A stretch of 64,000 nucleotides of DNA, taken from Cheiracanthium punctorium (Eukaryota; Arthropoda; Arachnida; Araneae; Cheiracanthiidae). Both the position numbers and the translations under genes were made by a program. Below the pieces are notes generated by a model. That model made no database searches. It saw nothing but the letters and a program-made list of their open reading frames with translations, and was not told where the DNA came from. The stretch covers positions 248,001-312,000 of the forward strand of contig JAWZYV010010341.1 in the NCBI GenBank assembly GCA_038373885.1, written 5' to 3'. Positions 1 to 9,977 of the stretch are shown piece after piece; position 1 is the stretch's first letter, and each line of letters starts with the position of its first letter.

Positions 1-47
1 TCGGAGTTTCGAATCAATCATGAAACTTACTTTGCACGTGCGCATGC

Positions 48-90
48 AATGCAATTGGACAGTAATTGCACTTTACTGTCCAATTGCATT
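48..90. repeat. Perfect 17-bp stem hairpin
   Basis: Arm AATGCAATTGGACAGTA (48-64) is followed by a 9-base loop and its exact reverse complement (74-90). The stem has no mismatch. It may be the end of a MITE or an exposed hairpin; no gene lies beside it. Confidence 0.85.
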
Positions 91-234
91 TAACGCTAGC
101 GTTACCGTGAGTGAAAACACTAATCCCTAATAATTAGGGAAACACCCTTGAGGGGCCAACAACTGGAGCATTTACCTCATATACATGTTTTTACTGCCTG
201 TGACCTTAAGATCAGAAAGAAGCACAGGCCTGCG

Positions 235-238
<4 letters not shown>

Positions 239-268
<30 letters not shown>
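239..268 (+). repeat. Poly(A) run of 30
   Basis: An uninterrupted run of 30 A follows unassigned sequence that ends GCACAGGCCTGCGTTGT. It could be the tail of a retroposed copy, but no target-site duplication was recognised, so the origin is open. Confidence 0.8.
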
Positions 269-269
<1 letters not shown>

Positions 270-407
270 CGCGGCGGAATCGTGCCATGCAGCGTGGAAA
301 AAAAATATTTTTTAAAAGTACCCCAAATTTAATAACAGATAAATACTACTACTAAATTAGTTTAAACTTTTATTACATGAACTATTACTGTACAAGTACT
401 AGTACTT

Positions 408-578
408 GAGATGGGTATTCCTCTATCACCTCTTCTATGTGATATTTATATGCATCATTTTAAAGAAGAGCACTTCAAGGATTATTCAGATATGTTGACA
501 ATACTTTAGTTCTAGTGGATTCAAATTGTGATATTTCTAATTTACTTTTGATTGTTAAATCTGTTGATCCGTATATCT
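408..578 (+). pseudogene. Penelope-like element reverse transcriptase fragment (frameshifted)
   Basis: Reading from 408 gives EMGIPLSPLLCDIYMHHFK. After a one-base shift near 490 it continues RYVDNTLVLVDSN. GIPLSPLL matches the B motif of Penelope-like reverse transcriptases. RYVDNTL sits where the catalytic RYVDD motif is expected, with the second aspartate replaced by Asn. Only about 57 codons of the RT core survive and the frame stops at 578-580. It lies about 80 bases upstream of a GIY-YIG segment on the same strand, the domain order of Penelope-like elements. The copy is dead: truncated, frameshifted and with a changed catalytic residue. Confidence 0.8.
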
Positions 579-629
579 AGTTTACTCTCGAAGAGCAGTG
601 AAACAATTCTTTACCTTTTTTTGGATGTT

Positions 630-860
630 CTTGTTTGTTTCAAAGTCATTTTTAAACCTATGAATAAATTTAAATTATCTTCCCTTAAAGATCCTGTTCC
701 TACTGTGAACCGTTGGGGTGTTTATTATATTCATTGTGGAACTTGTGACTTGGCCTATATAGGTCAGACCAGAAGTGCTCTCAAATGCAGGCTGAAAGAG
801 CATGAGAGATATGCTTCTAAACATATTCAAACAAACATCCTATTGCCTCACATTGTTGGA
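630..860 (+). pseudogene. GIY-YIG endonuclease domain of a Penelope-like element
   Basis: The plus-strand frame running through 660 reads VNRWGVYYIHCGTCDLAYIG, then QTRSALKCRLKEHERY. GVYYI and AYIGQT form the GIY-YIG core, and the Arg of CRLKEHERY is at the conserved catalytic position. In Penelope-like elements this nuclease is C-terminal to the RT and nicks the target DNA. About 60 residues of the fold are recognisable. The frame then runs into low-complexity T-rich sequence, so the domain end is lost or degraded. It belongs with the RT piece just upstream. Confidence 0.85.
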
Positions 861-1111
861 ATTCTAATCATCGTTTTCAATTTTAGTTTTTTCTATTTAC
901 TTATTTACTTTTTTTTCCTTTCTTTTTTTTATTTATATTTTTATTATTGTGTGTGTTTTCTGTTCTTCCTTTATTTTTATTATAAACCATAAAAATAAAA
1001 TAAAATAAAATAAGGGAAATGTGCTGTCCTGTACGTATTAAAAAACTGTTCTCTTTTATATTTTTTATTGTTCTTTTGTTTGTCCTGCTTTCTATTATTA
1101 TTATAGTGAGC

Positions 1112-2181
1112 CAGTGGCGGCCCGTGGTCAAAACTGTTAGTGCAGCCGGAAGCATATGAGCCCCCCCCCCCTTCCTGCGGACAGGAATGGAAAATCTTTG
1201 TTATTGAATTCGAAAGCTGGCGGATTAAGCCCTCACCGAGAAAAAAAAAGAAATTACATAAAAAATGTAAGAGATCCTATTTTACTTCCATAAAATGGAC
1301 ATAAATTTCAAGCAGCCGCTCTTATCCTCAAAATTGCATTAATCCGTGTCTGATTCGAAGTTTCCTTAGAATTTTCTTTTGTAACGATAACTTGAGAAGA
1401 AAAGAAAAAAAAAAGAAAACTTACTTATTTTTTATAAGTCAAATCAATCCTCCTTTCTTTTAAACTTGCGAATCGGTCAGTGATGCCCTCATAAAAGGGC
1501 GTTGTTTTAATTCAGATATCAATAATTTTAAAAGCTCTTTAAAATTTCCCATGTTTAAAGAATTTTCTCGCTCGCCATGTCCTCTAAATGCTAGTTCTTG
1601 CTTACTTAAAAATAATTCTGCTTTGATGGGTAATTGTCCATTCATAAGCGTCTATTCAGGCTGACGTTCTTGATAAATTCAGCAATATAAAGTCGAGAGT
1701 TTGCAGAACATATATTCTCCTTACCACCTCCCTCACTTCTCGAGCCAATCAGTGGGTCAAATTCACCGCGCTCTTTCAAGTGCTGCCGACGTTTGAAAAT
1801 CTTTGATGAGCTGAGTCTTAGCTGCGTATCCCCATTATAGCCTATGCCGGAGGGACTGCTTACGTAATCGTTGTCATGGCAACGGTGCTGCCAATTTTCT
1901 TATCAGCGCTCTGGGCTCAACCAAAGATTTTCCCAATTGAATTGCGGGAAGATTAAAGTACTTTTTTTCTGAATGAGCGATCCGGCCACAATATGGTTTT
2001 TTTTGTTTGTTTGTTTGTTTTTTGTTTGGTTTTTTTTTGAGATTTTTTTTAATTTACCGTAGGAATTCCATAATCCTAATCTGAATTTAGGAAAATTAGT
2101 AGAATAAATTATTTTAAAGTATGTGCTGATAATTTCAAGTGCAGCCCGGCTGTACTTGCTGTATCCCACGAGCCGCCACTG
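1112..2181. mobile_element. Non-autonomous hAT element, 1070 bp, with 8-bp target-site duplication
   Basis: The ends are inverted: CAGTGGCGGCCCGTGG at 1112 and the complement of CAGTGGCGGCTCGTGG ending at 2181, one mismatch in 16. Exact 8-bp direct repeats TAGTGAGC flank the element at 1104-1111 and 2182-2189, the hAT hallmark. The interior has C-rich, A-rich and T/G-rich tracts and no transposase motif. A stretch near 1268 (GATCCTATTTTACTTCC) recurs in repeat copies A and C near 19540 and 39090, which hints that those repeats may also derive from hAT elements. The element splits what looks like the 3' part of the Penelope-like element. Confidence 0.93.
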
Positions 2182-2381
2182 TAGTGAGCATGCTCCTTCT
2201 ATTAGTGTGTGTGTGTTTGTGTGTTCTCTTTTGTTTATTTTTATTTGTTTTTTTTTGTTTGTCCATTATTTATTATTTTCTATATTCTTTTTAACCGCCT
2301 TTTTCCTCCTTCTTTTAACCTACGTGGTTTCTCGTTTTTTTCTTTTTTCCATCTGGCAACATGCTGTTCGCTTTTGTTTCT

Positions 2382-2579
2382 GTTTATCTTTCAGTTCCCA
2401 CTGCTCTGTGAAACGAAGTGTTGACGACTGAAGAAGAGCTAAGAATTTTTCGGTCGAAACGATCGTCCCAACCGTTAAGTACATTTTTATGTGTGTGTGT
2501 GTTCTTCACACAAAGTTTTTATTTATTTCACTAGTCATATCAGTTTAGTGATCGGAGAGTTCGATAACCAGCTACTGAA
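2382..2579 (+). repeat. Penelope-like 3' module, copy 1
   Basis: About 198 bases repeat at 3102-3300 with roughly 93% identity by eye. The module contains GACTGAAGAAGAGC then GGTCGAAACGATC. CTGAAGAAG...CGAAACG is a signature I associate with the pseudo-LTR ends of Penelope-like elements, where hammerhead-ribozyme motifs occur. It lies downstream of the RT and GIY-YIG remnants in the same orientation once the inserted hAT element is removed. That this is the element's own 3' end is an inference. Confidence 0.6.
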
Positions 2580-3101
2580 AACCAGCACGTAAATGTAATG
2601 GTTAATACGTGGAATTACAAGGATTTGCAATTATGTTTGAAAAGAGGAAAGGATAACGTAAACACTTCCTGATTGAAAAATGACGTTTGTACTTTGACAA
2701 CCGTTTAAATGATTACAATCAGCTACCATCATTTTAAACAATTAAAGAACCAAGTATTTTTTTTAATTCCATGAACTCCATTTAATGATTTGTGTATTGC
2801 CAAATTTGATTATGTTTCGTATGGTTCAAGTGGACCTGTAACTCAAAGTGCCTAATTTGAGGATAGATAGGAATGCAGTTAGACAAGAGGTACAGAATAG
2901 CCACATAAATGTCCCTGTATATTCGACGGAACTTCGTAAAACATGTTGTAGAGATTCTAGGTACGAAGTTGCGGCCTCAGAAAGGACCTTTTATACGACG
3001 CTGTTCAAATGTAACGGGATCTAACTGGAAGTTTCCGCACTAAGCAAACTCGTTGTCCTTAACTTTTTTAATATGAAGTTTTAACTTCTGTTAAGTTGTT
3101 T
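2580..3101. other. Spacer between the two Penelope-like modules
   Basis: AT-rich sequence with no open frame above 60 codons that resembles a protein and no terminal repeats. It may be internal sequence of a second truncated element copy, because it lies between two direct repeats. Confidence 0.4.
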
Positions 3102-3300
3102 CTATTTATCTTTCAGTTCCCACAGTTCTGTGAAAAGAAGTGTTGACGACTGAAGAAGAGCTAAGAATTTTTCGGTCGAAACGATCTTCCCAACCATTAA
3201 GTACTTTTTTATGCGTGTGTGTTCTCTACACAAAGTTTTTATTTATTTCACTAGTCATATTAGTTTAGTGATCGGAGAGTTCGATAACCAGCTACTGAAA
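3102..3300 (+). repeat. Penelope-like 3' module, copy 2
   Basis: Direct repeat of 2382-2579, with the same CTGAAGAAG and GGTCGAAACGATC core, a shorter TG run, and the same ending GATAACCAGCTACTGAAA. After copy 2 the sequence continues TACTGAATTGC, and after copy 1 CCAGCACG, so the shared end marks the module boundary. Confidence 0.6.
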
Positions 3301-4383
3301 TACTGAATTGCATCAATTCATTGAATTTTATAATTTCGTTCTTTTCGCGCTTAAGTTGTAAAAGAATAGAGATATGCTACTTTATTCTTCTTAGTTGTTG
3401 TTCTCGTGTCCATGGATACACGATTGCATTATCCATGGAAATAGGTGCCATTGCCCCGAACGAGTTAGGCCCCCGAGGAGTTCTGCGGTCCGCATCAAAA
3501 GCCGGAGCTTGCCCATATTTGGTTTATTCTGTATTCAAGGATATAAGATGTCATGTTAAGGTCCAAAGAATTTTACAATGAAGCATTTATTGAGGTGACC
3601 TCATCTGAAGCGTAACTTCTGAGCATTAAAATTTTATTGACTTTTAGTTAAAAATTTATTGGACAAAGGGGAATTTGATTGCCCTCTTTGCGTACAACAA
3701 AAATTTGTACTCAGTGACTATATATATCAAAAAAGTATGGCCATATAGGGACCCCCCAAAAGTGCTTGACCTAGGGCTCCGAATGTCTCAGTCGGGCTCT
3801 GATCGCTGTGGATTACTAAAATTGCTAGTTTTTGCCTCAATTTGCTAAGTTTATTGAGCAGTTTTCATTGCTTTAAAGTGGAACTATGTTCATATTCAGC
3901 ATGTAAAGAAAGAGAAAAGCATGTCATTTAAATTGCAAAATTTAATTATTTTTTAATAAAATTAAAACTTGATTTTTTTTATTCAACGTTTTTCATTTTA
4001 ATTTGCTGTGCTTAAAGCAATTGGCATTTACTAAAAAATCAAAGTCTACCGAGGATAGGAAAAGTCTGTTCAGATTTGAGGGTTTCTGACTATCAGAAAA
4101 TATTTTTGTATATTTTAATACTTGATTTAATATCTGGTAGTTTTAAACTGGGTGTAAATATGTAAAAAATATGGAAAAGTAATATAATATTCATAAGACT
4201 CTCATATACTTTTAGCATCACTTAAACTTCAGAAAATAATTTTTGGGGTGTTTATAAACTAAGTAATTTCATTTTCCGATACGAATTTGAACTGACGTAC
4301 AGTGGTTTTCCCAGTTATGAAACTTCTACACGACATATCACTACCACGAATTTGTATATTAAAAGGCGCGAGACATTATTATT
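3301..4383. other. No recognisable feature
   Basis: Mostly AT-rich non-coding sequence. The open frame at 3321-3581 has no motif I recognise and no sign of coding constraint. No terminal inverted repeats or RNA gene were seen. Confidence 0.5.
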
Positions 4384-4960
4384 AGGTTGTAACGAAAGTT
4401 TTCCGCCACTGCAAGTATTGCCTGCACAAGCAGTTCGCGTTGGTGTTTTTGCCAATATTTTGCGAAATTATTTTTGTTATTTGAAAGAAAAAGACTTGTT
4501 TTAGAGCACTGTGTTGTGAAATCTGCAAAACAATATCGTTATGATTAAGGTGTCTGAAATGGAACTATCACGCTACCAGATTGAACCATCATTTACTCTC
4601 AGTTCTGTTGCAAAAAGTCAGCTACAGAATGACACCAAATCATGTATACAGCTTAAGGTACTACTGTTGTATCATATGACACTGTGAAGATTTGGTACCG
4701 ATAGTTCAAAAACGAGGACTAGGACATTAAAGAAGCAGAGTGCTCTGGCCGGCCTAATGATGCTGATGAGGCTCGCCTACGACAATCTGTGGAAGAAGAT
4801 AAAATATTCATCCACTCGAGAGCTAGCTAAAAGAGTTAGATTTTAGTGCCATGTCCATTAGTCGCGCTAAGCATCGCATAAACTTGACATATAAGGTCAA
4901 TAGCTGGGTACCGCCTGAGCTGACTCAAGCAAATCTGGCGGAAAACTTTCGTTACAACCT
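4384..4960 (+). mobile_element. Internally deleted mariner element
   Basis: A 25-bp perfect terminal inverted repeat, beginning AGGTTGTAACGAAAGTTTTC, bounds 577 bp (arms 4384-4408 and 4936-4960). Inside are frameshifted pieces of a mariner transposase: a stretch matching SGRPNDADEARL, STRELAKRV (second helix-turn-helix) and WVPPELTQANL near 4906-4932. That last motif matches the WVPHEL motif that ends the DNA-binding half in mariner proteins. The DD34D catalytic half is missing, so the copy could only have moved in trans. A TA is present at the left end but not at the right. Confidence 0.88.
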
Positions 4961-5088
4961 GTCATACATAGCTACATAGCTGCCAACCGGGACAGTTGTT
5001 CGGAAGAATAGCCATCACTATTTATATTCTGGTAAATTAATGAACTGAACTGAAGTTCTTTAGAGCACCTTAGTATAATCATAGAGTC

Positions 5089-5631
5089 ATGAGGCGAACG
5101 CAGAGGAGATCAGACGTGTACAGCGAGGCTCCATCGGCCAGCCATGGCTGGCAGATCGACGACGAAACTCTTAGTAAACTCGATGAAGTGAGTGAGAAAT
5201 TACAACTATTAGTGCAACAAACACAACAACAATACGCCGTGCAACCCACTCAGGTGGTAGTCAGAGAAGAAGTCAAACCGACCATGGATTGGTACGACCG
5301 ATCAATCGCTTCGGAAACTGCCGAGAGCCAGAACGCTGCTGAAACCACTCAAGAAAAGGACGGCACTTCGGCCAAGACAACAGGTGAATCAATTTCTTTT
5401 GATGTCTCCTTCACCCCCCTACACCTAACGACGATAGCAAGGACTTAGTTCAACCGAACAAAAAAGCTAAGACTTCACCTACGCGGGACCGGGATAAGAA
5501 CGTGGAAACTAATGAGCCTAACTTCTTAACTAAAAATCCCTTCGACATTCTAAAAATCCTGGAAAACCAGGAAGAAAATTTAATGGAAACCAACGAAACT
5601 CCGATCTCTTTACCGACCACTAAGGAAAAGC
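5089..5631 (+). pseudogene. LINE ORF1 N-terminal region
   Basis: The frame starting at ATG 5089 encodes a charged, Gln-rich segment (KLDEVSEKLQLLVQQTQQQ) of about 119 residues, then stops at 5446. A shifted frame continues DDSKDLVQPNKKAKTSPTRD and then FDILKILENQEENL up to 5631, where a palindromic element interrupts it. The downstream block at 5750-6677 has the zinc knuckles, so this is probably the N-terminal, coiled-coil-like part of the same jockey-clade LINE ORF1. It is broken by one frameshift and one insertion. No 5' untranslated boundary was identified. Confidence 0.65.
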
Positions 5632-5746
5632 CTACCCTAGTAGCACAATTAGTCCAAAAAACGATTAAAACACGTTTTTTCACGTCGAAATACGTGTTTC
5701 CAACGTAATTTAAACGTTTTTTGAACTAGTTGTGCTACTAGGGTAG
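5632..5746. mobile_element. 115-bp palindromic MITE inside LINE ORF1
   Basis: The left arm begins CTACCCTAGTAGCACAATTA and the right arm is its near-perfect complement ending CTACTAGGGTAG. The arms are about 32 bp with two mismatches, and the centre is also partly self-complementary. It is flanked by a 3-bp direct repeat AGC (5629-5631 and 5747-5749). LINE ORF1 coding sequence resumes on the right as PKPIVIPNPKD. It has no coding capacity and I cannot assign the family. Confidence 0.82.
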
Positions 5747-5749
5747 AGC

Positions 5750-6677
5750 TCCGAAACCGATTGTTATTCCTAACCCAAAGGACATGCACGCGATTACCCA
5801 ATCCATCAATGAATCAACAGAAGCTGATTTCCATGCCACAGTACAGAAAAACACACTCAGAATTTACCCACACGATTTCAAAAGCAAAAACCTGATTACC
5901 GACCACCTCAGAAATTCGGAAATCCATTTTTACAGTAACTCAGACATCATCCCCCGTCTTAAAGTCGTAATCAAAGGAATCCCCCCAGATACTGAAACCG
6001 AAATGATTAAGGAAGCCCTCAGCTGTAACTCTTTCCCTGTAATTCGAGTAAACCAACTCAAAAGTCGCGTTGACAAAAGATCTCTTCCTATTTTCCAAAT
6101 TCATCTTACAAACAACACCCAAGGCCAAGAAATTTATAATCTTCAAAATTTACTCTCCTTTAAAATTCAAGTTGAAAAGTACAGAACGCGAAACAAGGCA
6201 AATCAATGCTATCGCTGTAACGGATTTTTTCATTACGCAAAATTCTGCTCCATGCCCCCCCGTTGTGTGGCCTGTGGAGACCCCCATGAATCGAAAAACT
6301 TCCCCCTAAATGCTGTAATTGTAATGAAAACCATGTGGCCAGCTTTAAAGGTTGCAAAGCCTACCAGAATAACACTAGACCGAAATACGAATTCAATGAA
6401 AATCTCCCCCCAACCAAAGCAATCCACGAATAGGCAAAAAACTTATGCTGACGCAATTAAAAACAACCCCCAAACCCAAAACACACTTAGCGAATTAGCC
6501 AGCATAACAAAACAAATCGAGAAAGAAATCGGAGTTTCCTCCCTAAATGATCTTCTAATGCAACTCAAAAATCTTCTTAATCAGTTAAAAACCCTTAATA
6601 CCCAACAGGAAAAAATTATTTACTTTATTAATTTCATCAGCAATAGTGAATTCACTGCTACTCCCCCCCCCCCGTAA
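5750..6677 (+). pseudogene. LINE ORF1 (Gag-like) with PRE_C2HC-type region and zinc knuckles
   Basis: A 297-codon frame from ATG 5784 is open to TAA at 6675-6677, and coding similarity extends upstream to about 5750. Residues about 55-140 (RLKVVIKGIPPDTETEMIKE onwards) fit the PRE_C2HC region found before the zinc knuckles in jockey-type Gag-like proteins. CYRCNGFFHYAKFC (142-155) is an intact C-X2-C-X4-H-X4-C knuckle. The second, starting CVACGDPH at 161, lacks its final Cys. These proteins bind LINE RNA. The tail (EIGVSSLNDLLMQLKNLL) closely matches the minus-strand LINE at 41961-42347, so both belong to one lineage. ORF2 is absent downstream. Confidence 0.85.
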
Positions 6678-6984
6678 ACAATCTAAGTTGTTTACGGCTG
6701 TTCTCTCTTTTGAACTCCCCCCCCCCTTTTTCCATTTATTTGTAAACAAACCTAACTTTATTTACAATTCGCGTACTCTCATGTAATCACAGTTATCTGT
6801 TATTGAATGGGAGATGTGGGACAAGTTCCCAGGCGCTCCCCAGCCAACACGTTCTTATCCGAACACCTTAGCGTAGAGCTCTATCTCCAGTTTTACTGAC
6901 TGGGGTCCTACTGTATCGGAGTACCTGCGCAACGCGCGTACCTCCAGTGTGTATTTGTAATGGATATTTGTGACTTGAAAGATA
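6678..6984. other. Non-coding, with C-runs after LINE ORF1
   Basis: Contains C-runs and the phrase GTTTACGGCTGTTCTCTC. The sequence reads like a LINE inter-ORF or truncated 3' region, but no endonuclease or RT motif follows, so the plus-strand LINE ends somewhere here. Confidence 0.4.
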
Positions 6985-7146
6985 CAGAGCTGCTAAGTCT
7001 CCGGCTTTTTTCGGGAGATTTCCCACAAAAATTTATAGACAGCTTTATTTTAGATTAAGTATTTGGACTTATTTTAACTAAAAATTTGTAAGTAAAAATT
7101 AGTGGTGGGAAAGCTCCCGAAAAAAGCCGGAGATTTGGCAGCTCTG
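6985..7146. mobile_element. 162-bp MITE with 40-bp inverted repeats
   Basis: The left end CAGAGCTGCTAAGTCTCCGG and the right end are inverted copies over about 40 bp with a few mismatches. A 6-bp direct repeat AAGATA flanks both ends (6979-6984 and 7147-7152). The inner core TCTCCGGCTTTTTTCGGGAG is repeated inverted. No coding capacity. Family not assigned. Confidence 0.8.
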
Positions 7147-7305
7147 AAGATAGTAGCAATTGCAGCACCAGTGCTGCAGTAGATCAGTGCAGAAAGTCGC
7201 AAAAAATTACATGGTGTAATGTTTTTGGTTGACCCTTCCTCCCTCCACAAAGTGGACTTCAGCGAAAAGGTTGCTCAACCGTGTGTGAAACGATGAGTGA
7301 GGAGA

Positions 7306-8530
7306 TTAGGGCAGGTCTTTGAGAACATGCAGTGAGGCTTTGGTTCTTTTTCTATGTGCAGGGTCGGATCGCTCATAATCTGGTAATGTTGCTATAATTT
7401 CGTTTGGAATATTGCGAATATTCCGGTAGAATTTCTTCGGTAGCTTGAGAAGGTGCTTTTTCAGTGGCCTCATACCGAGGTCCTTCAGGATTATGTCGTT
7501 CGCCAGATGGGCATGACCGTACCTAACGATTCTGAGAAGTTTGCTTTCCTTGAAAACAGTTGTTTGACAGTAGTTTTGGCCGCGTATGCCCACACAGGTG
7601 CAGCATAAGGTGCGATGGGACATATAAGAGATTCATACAGTAGGATTTTATTAGAAGTGCTCAGTTTTCTGGTGTATATAAGTTTGGAGACCCGCTGAAA
7701 GGCGGCACGCATCTTTCCTCTGGTATTGACTATGTGTCGTTTCCAAGTCAAGTTTTTGTCAATGTTTATCCCTAGATACGTGGCATTGTCTGCCCAGTCT
7801 AGTAAAGTGTTGTTGATGCAAAGTCTGGAAGGTGGAGACTTTCTTCCGACGGAGATGGCAGTACATTTGCTGGGGTTTAACTTGATCTTCCAGTTGGAGA
7901 GCCAGCGTTCGAGCTTGTCTATATGTGATTGGAGGTTGGTGTATAGTATGCGCTCTTGGCCCTACCAATAATGGCGCTATCATCAGCATAAAGTGCAAGT
8001 TCGGTGGAATCACATCTAGGGATATCATTGACAAAAAGGCTGTAGAGGGTGCGTCCTAGGATGGAGCCCTGTGGAACCTCGCTGTAGATCGGGTGAGCAT
8101 CCGACAGTGAGTCTTCTATACGTACAACATATTTGCGATTAGACAGATAATTATTAACAATGTGTACAAGGGTGTCTGGCATACCCATACGAAATAGTTT
8201 GTAGATGAGTCCGGTATGCCAGACTTAATCAAATGCCTTTGATATATCAAACAGTGCCATGGCAACAGAGTCCTTCAACTGGACGGCTTCCGTGAGTTGC
8301 TCGGTGACCCTTAGGAGTTGGTGAGTGGTACTGTGCTTGGACTGGAATCCAAATTGTTCCGGGATCAGTATGTTGTTAAAGATGAGAAAATTGTCAATTT
8401 GCTTGAGGATTACTCGTTCGATGACCTTACCGAGCCCACAGAGAAAGCTAATCGGGCGGTACGAGCTGGGATTTGAGAGATCTTGTCCTGGTTTTGGAAT
8501 AGGGCAGACTATGGCCATCTTCCATGTATC
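7306..8530 (-). pseudogene. LINE ORF2 reverse transcriptase (broken)
   Basis: Three or more frames on the minus strand together carry the RT order. IPKPGQDLSNPSSYRPISFL and LFDISKAFD (motif A) are in 8518-8225. VPQGSILGRTLYSLFVNDI (motif B) and LALYADDSAI (motif C, the catalytic pair) are in 8188-7919. The thumb and C-terminal region follow: NLTWKRHIVNTRGKM at 7751 and IRNIPNEIIATLPDYER at 7420. The YADD catalytic pair is intact but the frame is broken at least at about 8220, 7920 and 7500. The last frame is open to 7306. The enzyme would have made cDNA by target-primed reverse transcription. Confidence 0.9.
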
Positions 8531-9067
8531 AGGAAAGTGTTGATACCGTAGGATAGCATTGGCAATGCTGGTGATTCTTAGTATACAAGGAGCAGGCAGA
8601 TATTGTGAACCCTATTTGATATCTCGTCGTGCCCCGGACATTTTTTATTTTTCAGTTTCTCAATGATGTTGACAATTTCCGAGGGGAGAACACTGTCAAT
8701 TGAAGCGATAGGCCGAGCACTCAGTTGTTAAGCAACTTCAGCTTCAATCGTAAGGTCGGACGTTTCAGAGTTTGAGAATTGAGCGGTGTAAAACTGGGCA
8801 ATGGCGTTGGCTTTGTCCTTATTATTGAGAACGACTTGGCGGTGGGACCGAATAGGAGGAAGTTTAGTCCTCTTATTCGTAATACGTTTTATGGTTTCCA
8901 GATTGAGTTATCGTCCGGGGAGAGTGAAGTGAGTTGGTCTGTCCAAGACTGGTTTTGATGAGCTCTAATGCGATCACGGACCTCATCTCTGAGCCTGTTG
9001 TAGGTTGTGCGGTCTTAAGGGCATCTTGTACGCATGGCCGTACGGCGCGCAGAATTCCGAAAGTGTA

Positions 9068-9977
9068 TTAACAGACAGTATTATTATATTTAAAAGGCCT
9101 TGAGGCAGTACTCAGGGCATCGCGCACATTCTTGGTGAGGAGCTCAACCTCCTTGTCGATGTCTTGCCTAGAGTGGAAGACAAGGATCCCGGGAGTGGCC
9201 TCGATGAGGTGAGTGGTGAAGGTAGCCCAACTGGTTAACATCTTCGGTTTGCTTGGAGTGATATTGAGTTTAGAGTTGATGGTAGAGACTATTGGAAGGT
9301 GGCCCGAGTTGAAATGGTTCAAAGTAGCCAGATCAGGGTACTGGTTGATATTTTTGTGCAGCATGAAAGCTATTTTAGAGTTGCCCGATTCAGAGAAGTG
9401 AGTCGGGGTGGTTGAGAAAGCCAGTAGAATGTGGTTCTCCATGATGCATTTTAGTAGGCTAGTACCGAAGTAGTTGTTACGTCTGCAACCCCATGCCAGG
9501 TGGTGAGCATTAAAATCACCCATGATGATGTTGGCCGGGCAGTAGTTGAAAATCTTGATAATGTCCTGCGATGGGTAACGGTTGCTTTGCACACGGACAT
9601 AGGCAGATGAAATCATTAGCCTAGGGCTAGCGTCAATGATAATAGAGAGGGCTTCAAGGCTGGTCAGCGAGAGGTCCGTGACACGGTGATGAGGTATAGA
9701 CCGCTTGATTGTAAATGGTCAGCCCACCCGCAATACAGTAGAGATTGTTAGGACGCTCCAGACGATGGAGGACATAGTTGGGAATTTTGTAGGCGAAGTT
9801 AGGTCGGAAACAGGTTTCTTGAATAAGAGCAATGTCGATATCAGACCTAACCAGATAGTCCCTGAATTCGGGGAGTTTGCCGTGGAGGCTCTGCGCATTC
9901 CACGACATGATTTGCAACTTATTCTTCACTGTCATGTTGTTGGTCGAAGTGACGTGTGAAGGAATCAAATAGGACAT
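9068..9977 (-). pseudogene. LINE ORF2 apurinic-type endonuclease domain (broken)
   Basis: The frame from 9977 down to 9654 holds LQIMSWNAQSLHGKL (Asn motif) and DIALIQETCF (catalytic Glu). The frame from 9616 down to 9068 holds ANIIMGDFNAHHLAWGC (GDFN motif) and FNSGHLPIVSTI, where the usual SDHLPI motif has Gly for Asp but keeps the His. These are the landmarks of exonuclease-endonuclease-phosphatase nucleases that nick target DNA for LINE insertion. A frameshift near 9620-9654 separates the halves. The first ATG overlaps the 3' end of ORF1 by about 59 bases, a usual arrangement in this clade. Confidence 0.9.

Noticed and set aside
2123..2431. 102-codon hydrophobic frame
   Set aside because: It spans the hAT right end and T-rich low-complexity sequence; the hydrophobicity comes from T-runs.
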